The notes under the pieces: generated by a model
What the model was told of the DNA's origin: nothing
Databases searched by the model: none
The model's input: only the letters and a program-made list of their open reading frames with translations
Program-made: the position numbers and the translations under genes
Assembly (NCBI GenBank): GCA_008690995.1
Contig: VRMN01000011.1
Coordinates: 124,001 to 188,000, forward strand
Reading direction: 5' to 3'
DNA length: 64,000 bases
Origin: Porphyridium purpureum
Taxonomy: Eukaryota > Rhodophyta > Bangiophyceae > Porphyridiales > Porphyridiaceae
In this document: positions 29,299 to 39,386 of the stretch, piece by piece
How positions within the stretch are numbered: position 1 is the first letter of the stretch
Layout of the letters: the number at the start of each line of letters is the position of its first letter

Positions 29299-30465
29299 AT
29301 GTCGCGACATAATGCGGATATCTTTGCGGAGTTCCATGGCGTCGATCTGTCGGCTATTCAGTCGGGGTTTGAGCGTGACCAGCACGCCGTGGCGCAACAG
29401 CAACAGCACCAGCACCACGCGGCCGGCGCACACGCGCCGCATGATAGTTACGCCGCGCTGCCGCGAGGACTGTCACAATTGCTCAACACAGATCCAGCTA
29501 TGGAAGGCGCCACGGGCCTCCCGCGCGAGGAAAGTAATGTAGAAATGCTGCCTCGTGGCTTGTCACGGCTGCTGGAGAACTCCTTGCGCATTGACCCTGA
29601 GAATTATAATATGGCGCCTCGTGGACTCAGCAGATTGCTTCTGGATCCAGACTTGCTTAGTTTCAGTGCCGAGGACGCAGAAGCCATGGGGAACATGCCG
29701 GCAACTCCTTTACTTGCGTTTGAGCAGTCTGGAACGGCGGGGCATGGTCTTATGCTTCCTCCTCACCACGAAACGTACATGCGCTCGCAAAATGAAAGAA
29801 GAGTCGAATTCGCACCCATGGGCCCAGGTCTTGGGACGCCGTATCAAACCGCTGTGGTCGCAGCGGCCGCAGCGGCTGGTAGGAATGTAAGCGGGCCTCT
29901 AGAGTACATGAATGCGAAAGCGCAGCAGTCGCAACTGCGAGTCTCCTTGACCGAGTTGCCTCCTCAGCACCGGAATGCTCGCTCTGAACCGAATGCCATG
30001 TGGCCTTCTGGGGGAGGCGGGGGCGATGTGAATGCTCACAGTTACGAGCAGGATGACGTTGACGATGAGCGGCACGACGACGACGACGAAAATCTCGATG
30101 ATGACGATTATGACGATGGCTCGCATTCTGATCAGCACTCCGGCTCTCAGTACGGGGCGGGTTCGAGCAGAATGGGAGGTTCAGAACCTGGCGTTCAGAA
30201 GAAGACCAGCAGACGGCTTTCGCCAGAGGAGCGTAGGAGGCGCCGCGCGGAGAGTAATCGACTGAGCGCTGAGAGAAGCAGAGATCGAAGGAGAAGCCTG
30301 TTGATGGGGCTTGACCTCGGGATAAAGAAATTTCGGGAAGAGAACGTGGCCATCCAGACGAGGCTGCGAGAAATTGCACATGAACAGGCTTTGCTGCGTA
30401 ACATTATCGAAGGGTTTGGAACTGTTGAACAAAAACAGGCGGCGGCGCGCATCGTTTCCCGCTGA
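29299..30465 (+). CDS. bZIP transcription factor with triplicated PRGLSxLL motif
   Basis: A 388-residue nuclear regulator. The basic region at about 311-333 has the bZIP signature N-x7-R (NRLSAERSR) flanked by Arg runs. A leucine/isoleucine heptad helix follows to about 375 (LGIKKFREENVAIQTRL), so it should bind DNA as a dimer. The N-terminal third carries three copies of a short motif, P-R-G-L-S-[QR]-L-L, near residues 54, 84 and 106, spaced 22-30 residues apart. This looks like a repeated docking or activation helix. Between them and the bZIP are Gln/His-rich and poly-Ala stretches and an acidic Asp run (about 250-275). The start at 29299 is the first ATG. Target genes are unknown. Confidence 0.9.
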   Translation: MSRHNADIFAEFHGVDLSAIQSGFERDQHAVAQQQQHQHHAAGAHAPHDSYAALPRGLSQLLNTDPAMEGATGLPREESNVEMLPRGLSRLLENSLRIDPENYNMAPRGLSRLLLDPDLLSFSAEDAEAMGNMPATPLLAFEQSGTAGHGLMLPPHHETYMRSQNERRVEFAPMGPGLGTPYQTAVVAAAAAAGRNVSGPLEYMNAKAQQSQLRVSLTELPPQHRNARSEPNAMWPSGGGGGDVNAHSYEQDDVDDERHDDDDENLDDDDYDDGSHSDQHSGSQYGAGSSRMGGSEPGVQKKTSRRLSPEERRRRRAESNRLSAERSRDRRRSLLMGLDLGIKKFREENVAIQTRLREIAHEQALLRNIIEGFGTVEQKQAAARIVSR

Positions 30466-30895
30466 AACTGCACGGAAAGGAGACGCAGTACGTGAACAAC
30501 ACGATCCTAGAGGGAATGCCTTTGTGCGCCGCGGATGATTGGAAAGAAAGAAAACGTAGTTTCTGTTTGCCTTGTGCCATGTGTATAAATTGGGTCACAA
30601 GCATGGGAGAAAATTTTTGGAATGCGCCGCTCAGCGTTTTGTAATGTTTGTAGCATGTCTTGAGACTTTAAAGCGAAGTTTGTTCTCATCTTGCCAGTTC
30701 GCGTGCCTTTGTGGCCGCCCTTTCTAAAGATTTAATATGCCGGCCCAGATGCGCCTTCAGCATCCTGCGGACATGTGCTGTCGCTTGCCTCGTGCTCATG
30801 ACAAAATGAACTGCAAAGCACGAGGTTTGACGAAGGAATGTATTTGGTGAGCACGGAATGCTACCGACAAAATCTGCTCCTGATCGCCAGTTCCA
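30466..30895. other. Convergent intergenic, bZIP to HisI
   Basis: About 430 bases of 3' flank for both genes. No gene, repeat or RNA recognised. Confidence 0.4.
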
Positions 30896-31474
30896 TTACG
30901 AATACAGTTTCTTGGGGTCTATGGACACTGGAATAGATTCGTGGACTCCGTCGCTGCGGACCTCATTGAAGAAACACGACGTGCGTCCGGTGTGGCATGC
31001 CACGCCGAGCTGATCGACTTGGAGTAGCAGAGTGTCGGCATCACAGTCAAACGCAAAGCCGGTCAGCATTTGCACTTGGCCGGACGACTCACCCTTTCTC
31101 CACAGCGCCTTGCGGGAGCGCGAGTAGTAACACACACGTCCCGTGGTCAGCGTCTCTTCAACGGACGCCGCGTTCATCCACGCCATCATGAGCACCTGCT
31201 TGGTGTCATGCTGCTGTGCAATCGCAGCAATCAAGCCGTCCTCGTTCATCTTGAGCCTTTGCAGCACCCTCTGTGCATCCACACTTCTATGCTTCCACAA
31301 TGCATCATCGGCCGCACTGCACTGAACCAGCGCCCTCTGGGCCAGCCCATGCCGATTCGACACCAGCCTTCTCGGAAGCCTGCCACAGGCAGCCCACGTT
31401 TCGACCAACTGCGGGCGAGCTGTCATTCCATGGCGGGCAAATCCGTCGCAACCCACAAAAGCGCCGCGGTCCAT
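30896..31474 (-). CDS. Phosphoribosyl-AMP cyclohydrolase, plastid
   Basis: A 192-residue HisI-type enzyme that opens the purine ring of phosphoribosyl-AMP, the third step of histidine synthesis. The catalytic domain (about 75-192) has VLMMAWMNAASVEETLTTG, YYSRSRKALWRKGE-SSG and the metal-site block FDCDADTLLLQVDQ-GVACHTG-TSCFF, including the conserved D-x-D-x-D and the cysteines. The N-terminus begins MDRGAFVG and is Arg/Ala-rich, a plastid transit peptide. The ATG chosen is five codons inside the first one. No pyrophosphohydrolase (HisE) domain follows, unlike the fused HisIE of plants and many bacteria. Confidence 0.93.
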   Translation of the reverse strand: MDRGAFVGCDGFARHGMTARPQLVETWAACGRLPRRLVSNRHGLAQRALVQCSAADDALWKHRSVDAQRVLQRLKMNEDGLIAAIAQQHDTKQVLMMAWMNAASVEETLTTGRVCYYSRSRKALWRKGESSGQVQMLTGFAFDCDADTLLLQVDQLGVACHTGRTSCFFNEVRSDGVHESIPVSIDPKKLYS

Positions 31475-32108
31475 CCGCCTACATACCATAGTGCACGAGT
31501 GACCTCTATCGGAGTGCGCAGATCACGTTCGTCCTATCGCTCTTCCCTCTCCTTTCCTGTCTCACCCGTCCGACGAGGACGCCGGATCGCTAAAATCTTC
31601 ACGCACGGCAAACGAAATACGCATTGCACGAGAAGGGCTGAATTCGTTCGGATCATTTCAGCAAGGTGACGAGTCAGCGGGAACCACGCACGCAACGAGT
31701 TGCCGTGACAACTGCGTTGTGGAAGCTCGCAGTTCAATGGCAAGCGCGCTAATCAGAGATCAAGCAACAAGCACCTTCTATTTTGTACGCCGCTTTGCAA
31801 TGGACGACGTTGCGTGGAAGTGGAGCGGCTGATTTCGTTTGAGGCATTCCTGCGGCAACGCAAGTCTTCAGGAGCGCTGGCGATGGGAAGGAAAAAGCCA
31901 AAATCGGAACCAAGGGTAAGGACACTGATTTCAATCTGAGTCAGCTTGATGCATCTGGCTTGGGAGACTGGGAAAGCACTCCGATGGCTGATACTCGGGT
32001 ATAAAAGGTGGTGTCGGAAACTAGACACACTCAGAGATCGAAGAGCAAAGGTCGTTGTTCACATCTGTGCGGGGGCCAAAAGAGCCAAGAATAGGCAGGA
32101 GAAGCAAG
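31475..32108 (+). promoter_or_regulatory. Upstream region of cysteine-rich protein gene with TATA box
   Basis: A clear TATA box, GGGTATAAAAGG, covers about 31998-32009, about 105 bases before the ATG at 32109. Such a canonical box is rare in this window and suits a strongly or conditionally expressed gene. The rest of the 630 bases shows nothing else. Confidence 0.6.
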
Positions 32109-32909
32109 ATGGTGAGGTCAACAATGCGCTCGGCGGCATTGGTGCTTGTGGTGGTGCTGTTGGGTACGGCCGCGTTGTGTGTTCGCGCTCAAGTCGGACC
32201 CGGACAACGTTCGGCCTGCTCGCAGCGAGAGATTCAGTGCTACGCTGGAACCGAAGACGACTGCTCCGAATACTCCTGCGTCGCATATGTTCCGCTCGAA
32301 ACAGATTCATTCGAGGTACCACCGGTAAATCCGACCGGCTCGTGCTCCGTCGATTCTGGGGATCTTGCCACGTGCAAAAGTCCGGACTGCACCGATCGTT
32401 TGTGCCCCATCGTGGCCATCGCCAACGATTGGGTAGTGAACCTGTTCTCACAATCCGTTGTTTCTGATACCTCGTGCGCGAATGTGTGTGCGCAGGCGGG
32501 CAAGGTGTGCAACCAAGAGGCCAGTGCAGTTCTCTCATCGCCGGCGATGATGATTTCGGTGCTTGCACAGAACTTCTCCCCTCTCTCTTGCGAAGATGTC
32601 GGAGGGAGCTTTGCCCCTGCGGAAGCAGCTGGTCTCTTCGAGGGGGGCTGCGCATTCATTGAAAACGCCGCCGCATATACCTGCGAGTCAGTGATTCCGA
32701 ACACAACTCCGTCCGAGTTTATATCCGTATGCTGCTGCGGGCCGAACTGTCCGCTGGAGGTCAATCCGGGACAGCGCATGGCGGAAGTCGCGGGAAGCCA
32801 AGAGGTTTCGGTCGCAGAAAACCGTCCGAGGTTCCCAAGAATGGGCATGCGGGAGTTTCTTTCGAAGCTGTCCGGTCGTGGGGCCAGGACGAGCTTCCCA
32901 GGACATTGA
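32109..32909 (+). CDS. Secreted cysteine-rich protein, paralog A
   Basis: A 266-residue predicted secreted protein. Residues 1-28 form a signal peptide (MVRSTMRSA then a Leu/Val core ending CVRAQ). The mature part has about 20 cysteines in a fixed pattern shared with the gene at 58387: a QCYAGTEDDCSEYSC block, then CKSPDCTDRLCP, then SCANVCAQ with CNQEA, a QNFSPLSC segment, and a C-terminal YTCESVIPN with SVCCCGPNCPL. The tail is basic and less conserved. I recognise no known domain. The even spacing of cysteines suggests a disulfide-stabilised fold in the cell wall, exopolysaccharide matrix or endomembrane lumen. The ATG at 32109 is chosen because it starts the signal peptide and sits about 105 bases after a TATA box. 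Confidence 0.85.
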   Translation: MVRSTMRSAALVLVVVLLGTAALCVRAQVGPGQRSACSQREIQCYAGTEDDCSEYSCVAYVPLETDSFEVPPVNPTGSCSVDSGDLATCKSPDCTDRLCPIVAIANDWVVNLFSQSVVSDTSCANVCAQAGKVCNQEASAVLSSPAMMISVLAQNFSPLSCEDVGGSFAPAEAAGLFEGGCAFIENAAAYTCESVIPNTTPSEFISVCCCGPNCPLEVNPGQRMAEVAGSQEVSVAENRPRFPRMGMREFLSKLSGRGARTSFPGH

Positions 32910-34426
32910 GCGGTACTCACCTAGCCAGCTGCGTGTCTTTTGACATGTGCCGGGCCCAATTTTGAGCATTTAGCCCGCCTACCGTGCATCCCGTGCGTTT
33001 CGCATGTCATGGCCTGCCGGTCTCGATTGAGGCAATTAACTAAAAGTGCATGCCATGGATTCTCTTGCTTTCCGGTTTCCATATCCCTCTTCCTGACGTT
33101 GAGCCACACGCAGAGGATATTACGGGATGCGCTCGGAAAGTGCATCTGTATGCGCAGCTAGCGCTGTACTCCATGGATGCCGCACTTATTCTGTTACAAA
33201 GACGAGCCGTGCCTTGAGCAACCCCTAAAAGCGCCTCCCGCCAAGCAACTCATTCTGCACCCCGGACGCTGTTGTCACACGCGTCCCGTCTGCTCTCCTG
33301 CACGTCGCGGGCGCTCGCAACTGATCCCGATTTCTCCCGCGCCACTCTGCTTTCCTACGCTTGGACTGTGCCAACTGCTCTGGCTCTCTCTCTCTCTCTC
33401 TCTCCCTCCCTCCGTCCATCCATGCCCTTTCTGAGCGGCCACGCCACCCCAGCGGCCTGATCCATCGCACCCGATTCCCCGCTCGCGAGCCAGCTGAGGC
33501 TGTGACCGAGCTGAGACGGCAGCGTACACGCGCAAGCACGCGCAAGCACGCGCAAGCACGTGCGTTTACGGCAGCCCCGGCGGTTCCCGCACCGGCGCGA
33601 GCCGTAGAACCGCAGCAAGTGTACTCCGGCCGTTCAGTAAATGAACACTGCACGAGCACTGTACCTTTATTTTCCGCGCTTGCTGTACCGCGTCGATTTC
33701 ACGTGTTAGGTGCCTAAGTGACGTATTGGGTCTTTCAGATTCGACTGCCGCATACGTCGCGCGGAGCGGCACGTGCCGAGCAGGCACGGAACGTCATGAG
33801 TTAGGGTTCGCCACGTGCGTGTTATGATCGAACGGGAGGAATTTGATAGCAGCGCAAGGTTTCAAGGAAGCGTCCGATGGCGATGACGTCGGAACCAACG
33901 GAACGTTCCCCGTGACGTCTGCGCAAGCGGTTTGTGTACACGCAATGATGCTTCAGGATTCGCTGTGACGACTGGATATATGACCTCGCTTCGGCGCAGC
34001 GTGTTTCGCAAAAGGCGGGGCTGCCGCATGAGGTTACAGAAAACAAGCAGGGCCGACGCGCCACGCTCACGAAGCGCGCGGAGTCGCATGCTGGGGGGAG
34101 AAACAACGCGCTTGCGGCCGCCGCGAACCGGCGCCCGCGTGACCGAGTGCCACGCAAAAGAGACTGCAACGCGCAGCCCAAAAACAAAGGGAGTTCGCAG
34201 GAGACGAAGATCGGCTGACACGCGTAGCTCAGTTGGGCGCCGCGTCGCGTCCTTCGCGACGGACGAGCAAAGCGCCAGACCACTGCATCGTGATTGAGCT
34301 GCGCGTTTGCTTCATTTGGAACGTACGTGTGCCCACGGATATCGGGGAAGCCAGCGCTGCCGCTTGCGCCACGCGGCGACCGCTTCGGCGCGCGCGCTCT
34401 CCGGCCACGGAAAGCAGACATAGAGT
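32910..34426. other. Long intergenic stretch with CT and 10-bp repeats
   Basis: About 1.5 kb. It contains a (CT)n microsatellite near 33384-33410, three tandem copies of CGCAAGCACG at 33531-33560, and GTAC boxes near 33618, 33671 and 33692 (the last as GCGGTACAG on the minus strand). A tRNA-like D-arm sequence near 34223 does not fold into a full tRNA. No gene is seen. Confidence 0.45.
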
Positions 34427-36334
34427 ATGGACATTGGCTTGGTGAGCGGCGCCCAGTACGGTTTCCTTCGCCTAAGAAGCTGTTTCCAACAGTTCCTGCC
34501 CGACTTCAAAACTTACTTACGCCTGCAACGCGCGCGGCGGCTCGATAATCCACAAGGCGCGCCGTTTGCATCCGAACTGCGGCTCATGCGTGTGCTGACG
34601 CCGCTTTGGAACGACCAAATACTTCGGAACCTGATGGTACCCGGAAACATAAGCCTCGTGCAAGTGGGACACGTATCTTCAGGCCAACCCATACTGAGTG
34701 TTATGTCACAGACCTGTCTTGCGCACTACGAATTCCAGACACTCGCGTTGGACGATGACCTGCGCGTTCTGAACGCGCTATGCGTGGTGATTCGCAGCTC
34801 TCTTCAAGAAATCGAGCTTCTGGAAGTCGCCGAGGTTTCTCACGCTTACGTGCTTGTCTCCCTGGTGTCTTTTCACAAAACCAAAGCGCGCACCGGGTCA
34901 AGCCTGCTGCTGGATTGCACAAGTGGTCTCGACGATCCGCGACTGTTCGACAGAGTGAAAGGCGCACTCACTTTTGAGGCCTACCCGACAGATCCGGCAG
35001 CAGCGCCGTTGTCGCACGAACAATTTGATCCTCTTTTCAGCGCCGACTGGGACTTTTGGTGTCTCCAGCTACCCAAGTGGGGTATTACCAAGTGTATGAC
35101 TCGGATTGAGATCCTATCGCGGTTTGGGCTCGTGGACTACGAGAAAGCGGCAATATGGTTTCTGGCGGACTATTTGTACCTGCAGCCAGCACCGACCGCC
35201 GCACCACTCGGGCACCTGCAGCAGCAGCCACTGTATGCATCACTTCAGCAGCCACAGCAACACGCGCTGGAGCGACAGCACTATTCGCCTTTTTATCTCG
35301 TCGTGGCGCCGTCTTACACACCGTTAGAATCCGGTGCGGGTATAGGCACAGGACTGGGCGCTCCGCCGCCTGGACTAGGTCGGAACGGGTTGGGACCATA
35401 TGCGCCGGTCTCTCCGGCATCTGCCCCATTGCTAGCGCACACGATGGGTGGTATTCAGTCTGCAAGCGATATCTGGATCCATCGGAGCCTGGCCGCAGGA
35501 GCTGCAACGCGCCCGCATCTTGCGACGGGACCAACTGTAGATTTCGTTCCTCAGGGTCAGCTATCGCTGCTCCAGGACCAACAATCGGGAGCAGGATCAC
35601 CGAGCAGCCCCACAAGTAGCCATGGTCGCAGCGGGCGCCCGCTGCTCCGGTTCCGCTGCCCAGAGTGTTCGGCCATGTTCTCGCGTAACAGCAACCTGGC
35701 GCGGCATGTTCAGGTTTGTCACGAAAGCATTCGGCGGCACGTGTGCAATATCTGCCAATGGGCATTTGCGCAGCGCAGCGACTTGAAGAAGCACGTGAAG
35801 CGAAAACATCCGCACAGGTTCGATGGAATGTTCGGCCCGGCTGACGCGAAATCAAATGATGAAGTTCCATCGGAAGAGACCGGCCATTTGAAGGAGCGTC
35901 TCGATGCGGGACCGCCACCTTCTCAGCCAAACACTTTGAATGCTGAAACTGGACGGAGCGTTCCGAAGTCGACATCTGGGCCGAGCGCAACAAACGCGGC
36001 GCCCGGACAGATTTCAGCAGATTCGCTTTCGAGGCCGAATCCACCGCGTTCGACACTTGGTCCCGGCGCAACAAACTCGGCATCCGGACCAACCGCGGCA
36101 GACTCGTTTTCGGGGCCGAATCCACCGTGTTCTACATCTGGTCCGAGAGCACCCAGTTTAGCACCTTGCTCAAGCGCGCCAAAGTTGACGGCACCGGGTC
36201 CCAATGCACCAAATTCGGCACCTGCGCTGATCGGTGCCAAGTCTAGCCCTGAGCAGCCAGTTCCGTCCGCATCCCGGTCAGCATCCGCACAAGAAACACT
36301 CGATTCGGCGAAAGGCTTGTCGCACCCGCCGTGA
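34427..36334 (+). CDS. Two-finger C2H2 protein, array copy 1
   Basis: A 635-residue putative DNA-binding protein. Residues 1-235 form a conserved domain of unknown type found in all four array genes (QYGFLRLRSCF, SSGQPILSVMS, CLAHYEFQ, IELLEVAEVSHAYVLVSLVSFH, LFDRVKGALTFEAYPTDP, DWDFWCLQLPKWGI). A Gln/Pro/Gly-rich linker follows. Two C-x2-C-x12-H-x4-H fingers lie at about 411-461, with helices SRNSNLAR and AQRSDLKK. The C-terminal region holds an 81-bp tandem repeat. It is the most diverged copy: it lacks the near-identical central tract of copies 2-4. Function is unknown; regulation of transcription is inferred from the fingers. Confidence 0.85.
   Translation: MDIGLVSGAQYGFLRLRSCFQQFLPDFKTYLRLQRARRLDNPQGAPFASELRLMRVLTPLWNDQILRNLMVPGNISLVQVGHVSSGQPILSVMSQTCLAHYEFQTLALDDDLRVLNALCVVIRSSLQEIELLEVAEVSHAYVLVSLVSFHKTKARTGSSLLLDCTSGLDDPRLFDRVKGALTFEAYPTDPAAAPLSHEQFDPLFSADWDFWCLQLPKWGITKCMTRIEILSRFGLVDYEKAAIWFLADYLYLQPAPTAAPLGHLQQQPLYASLQQPQQHALERQHYSPFYLVVAPSYTPLESGAGIGTGLGAPPPGLGRNGLGPYAPVSPASAPLLAHTMGGIQSASDIWIHRSLAAGAATRPHLATGPTVDFVPQGQLSLLQDQQSGAGSPSSPTSSHGRSGRPLLRFRCPECSAMFSRNSNLARHVQVCHESIRRHVCNICQWAFAQRSDLKKHVKRKHPHRFDGMFGPADAKSNDEVPSEETGHLKERLDAGPPPSQPNTLNAETGRSVPKSTSGPSATNAAPGQISADSLSRPNPPRSTLGPGATNSASGPTAADSFSGPNPPCSTSGPRAPSLAPCSSAPKLTAPGPNAPNSAPALIGAKSSPEQPVPSASRSASAQETLDSAKGLSHPP
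35955..36200 (+). repeat. 81-bp tandem repeat in zinc-finger copy 1
   Basis: Nearly three units with a period of 81 bases (starts near 35971, 36052 and 36133), encoding 27-residue repeats of the type S-T-x-G-P-x-A-x-N-x-A-x-G. The period keeps the frame. Confidence 0.8.
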
Positions 36335-39300
36335 AGAGATGGCTTGCCCACAAAATTGTGAGCCCTGCGACATGTTGCGCATCGCAAGATCTTGAGGACG
36401 AGCTTGCGTATCTACGGCTTCGTGAAGATCAGTGTCTGCTCGTCGTCGCATCCGACGGTGAATAAGGTGTCACTTCGGCCCTCAAGAACCCAGGCAACGG
36501 CCGACTGGCACCGAATAACACAACAGAGAGTGTACAGGAGGATTGGGAAAAGAGTCATGGCCGGTCCGGGGGTGCGCCCCCGTGACAAGAGCAATGGATG
36601 TGTAGTTTTCTCTGTGTTGACATAGTTGTGTTCCGAATCAAAATGTCGAAGAAAATTTAGACATTCATTGTGTTGCGTGACGCATGCCGTCCTTTCACCG
36701 AAGGACAGTCGTTCTAAACACCTCGCCCTTGGGGTCCGAGCTCCCGTTCCCTCTCACCGCGCGAAAAATCTTGTAGGGTCTGTTTTCTCGAGCGCGAGTT
36801 TGACAAAGGACTCATGAACGTGCCGCCACGCCTCATTTAAACCTGTATTCCAGGTTCGGAGCCGCGCGCAAGACTCGAAACGCGGACGCAAAGCAAATGC
36901 CTCTGGTTTCCACGAGCAGTAATCGGAGAGGCTAGACTGCGCTAGTGCCACGCAGCGCAAAAGACATGGCGACGCAAAAACACGCAGCTACTATCGTGAC
37001 TGCACCGCACCGAGATGCAACTCTGTGCCTTGAGCAAGCTCAGGGGCTGACAAGAATCGTTTCGTCGGTGCATAGTGCGACGAAAACAGATAGGACCCAG
37101 TCGATTTCTCCGACCAAAATTGATAATTAAGAAAAAACGTGAATTAATCGGAGGTTAGACTGTACATACTCGCTGAACTGAACATTTTGGAGGAAACCCG
37201 GGACAGATGGAACAGCGTTGACAGTTTCGAATGCACGCAAGCTCGAAGGTGAACAGATTTCCGGCAACGTGGCCTGCACGCGCACGCAAAGAGTAGCCTT
37301 GGGATTGAAAGTGGTCCAGATTCGGAGGCAGCGAAGAGACGAAGTCTGCACGTGCGTTGCGGTCCGTGGCCTCAGAGTCGGCTCGAAAAGCAGGGCGAAT
37401 CCATCGTTCTGCAGAATCTGGTCTAGACTTTTACGCAAAGATTTAGGCCTCTACTTGTATGGTACATGGAAGCTTTTTCGAAGCATTCAATTTCTGTCAT
37501 CAGCTGTGGGCATTCAGAAAGTAGTGGTGTACGCAGGTGCTCACAATTTCAAAATCCCGGCGCTGAGTATCTTTGACTTTTATTTCAGAAAGTATTATGG
37601 TGAGGCTCGAATCAACAGAATCCAAGACACTTGTGGCACAACATGGATAGGGGATAGTACAGGGAAGAGCTCTGTCTGAGACGCAGACGATTCAAAATAC
37701 GTGAAGAAGTGCGGATTCTTCGCAGCTCGCGTAGAGCTCCATTTGGATTTCATTCGGCGCATTATTGCCATTTTGTAAAAAAAGAAAGGACGCATTCATG
37801 GCCATCAGAAGTCGCGTAACAGCTTGCGGGTCGTTGTCACAAAAATTGAAATCTCAAAGAACATTGTTCTGGGCAATTTACATGGCCACGACACGTACCA
37901 ACAGAATTACGCCAATGCGAAAGTGTCAAAGCTGACGAAGCAGGCAAAGTGAATACTTATGACATCAACAAGCTTCAGACTACTCGCCCGGCCCATCAAG
38001 CTCGCGCTGCTCCGCCTCTCCGTCGCGCAAAGCCATTCCAACGTTTCAAGATGATCCTAAAGTTAGCCTGCTGAAGAGATGAAAACGGAAAGACGCCAGT
38101 GCGCCTGCCATTGCTACTGGTGCTTGAATGCGAGCGCCACAAGCTTGCTTGGACCAGACGTCATCAATTGGAATGAACAAATCGGGCCGGCTTTGTGCTC
38201 TCTGTCAGGTAGAATTCAAACCTAAATGGACCAATCGTTTGCGCAGCTCGCGGCTTGACAGTACAAAAGAGATTTCACGGATTTGGTCTCAACATTCTAG
38301 TGATGGCGGATGCACGGTGTAGGGCGCCACTTCTCCGAAAAGAAAGCCTTGCCTTCCTTCTATTGACGTGACTTTTCTGGCCGCAAAATGCGTTTCCGTG
38401 CTCTGAGCTGACAGGATATGCGATCGCGGCCGTCAATTGGTGGGTTCGAACTTGATTTCTTCTCGCAGGAATATGCACCAGCATTGGCGCCTGGTGAAGA
38501 ATTTCTTGTTTGATAAGATTTATGGGGCTTCTAGACTGACCATCGTATTCACCGAACAACAGTATCATCCAAAACCTGTAGAAGGTACTGGCGCATAAGT
38601 TTTCGGCGGGAGCATGGCAGTTTCGGGCTGTCCATGAGTTCCGGAATGCCATCACAATGGGTTGGGGGCCACAAGACCTACCTGTACTGGCCATTTTCTG
38701 CGCGTCTGTGCCGAAAGGCTTGTTCGTGTGCGTGCATCTTCAACGCGCTTGCGCGCATGGACACTGCACTCAAGTCCGATGTTTTCTGACCGAGCAATGT
38801 CCAGCAAGATGCCGGGTCCGCATCCGCTTCGTTCTGCGGACCAGTGTGCCTTGGCACCTAAACAATGACCCGTTCTCGGTAAAATGGAGCGTCTTATTAA
38901 GAAGACGCGTTGAGGGGTACTGTGCCTTCTCGCGCTCAGTTGCGGTCTTGGCTGTCGGCTTTTCGGTCCGTCTGTGAAGCCGCAGCCCGGTCAAAAAAGC
39001 GGGCGATCTGCACGACAGGATTTTATTCACTTTTCGGGACAAACACTGAGCGCTGTGTCGGAGGCGCGCGGGTTTGCGAGACGTGGAGACACGCGAGCGA
39101 CGAGCTTATAATACCAAGGAGTGTCTCCAGCAGCGGTTCTCGTGCGAGGACGCGCTCGGTGAAACGCCTTGTTGGGATTTTTGGTAAATGAAGAGATTGC
39201 TCGGACGCAGTGCGGTGCCTGCTTGAGGCACTGTTGTGCAGACATCCTTCCCCTCCATCCGCTGCGGACCATTAACGTAGGCGCTGCGTGCAGACGTCGG

Positions 39301-39386
39301 CAGATCGCGCAGAATCGCTCGGAGACATAGCGGAACAAACCGCACGGGCGGGCGAGTCCATGGGACGGTGCGAGCGCAGTATAAAA
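36335..39386. other. Long intergenic stretch between array copies 1 and 2
   Basis: About 3 kb, more AT-rich than the genes. No gene or relic could be supported on either strand. At 39380 the sequence TATAAAAATGG puts a TATA-like string directly on the copy 2 start codon, so it cannot be the promoter of that ATG. Confidence 0.4.

Noticed and set aside
33531-33560. Three 10-bp tandem repeats as a possible CRISPR-like array
   Set aside because: No spacers between units; it is a simple tandem repeat in a eukaryotic genome.
34220-34310. tRNA-like D-arm sequence (GTAGCTCAGTTGG)
   Set aside because: No matching anticodon arm, T-arm or acceptor pairing could be built from the flanks.
35085-36125. 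Minus-strand frame of 346 codons opposite zinc-finger copy 1
   Set aside because: It mirrors the conserved sense frame; antisense frames opposite the other copies (about 104 codons) arise from the same conserved codons.
37218-37679. Plus-strand frame of about 150 codons between zinc-finger copies 1 and 2
   Set aside because: No recognisable motif, AT-rich like the spacer, and no relation to the array genes.
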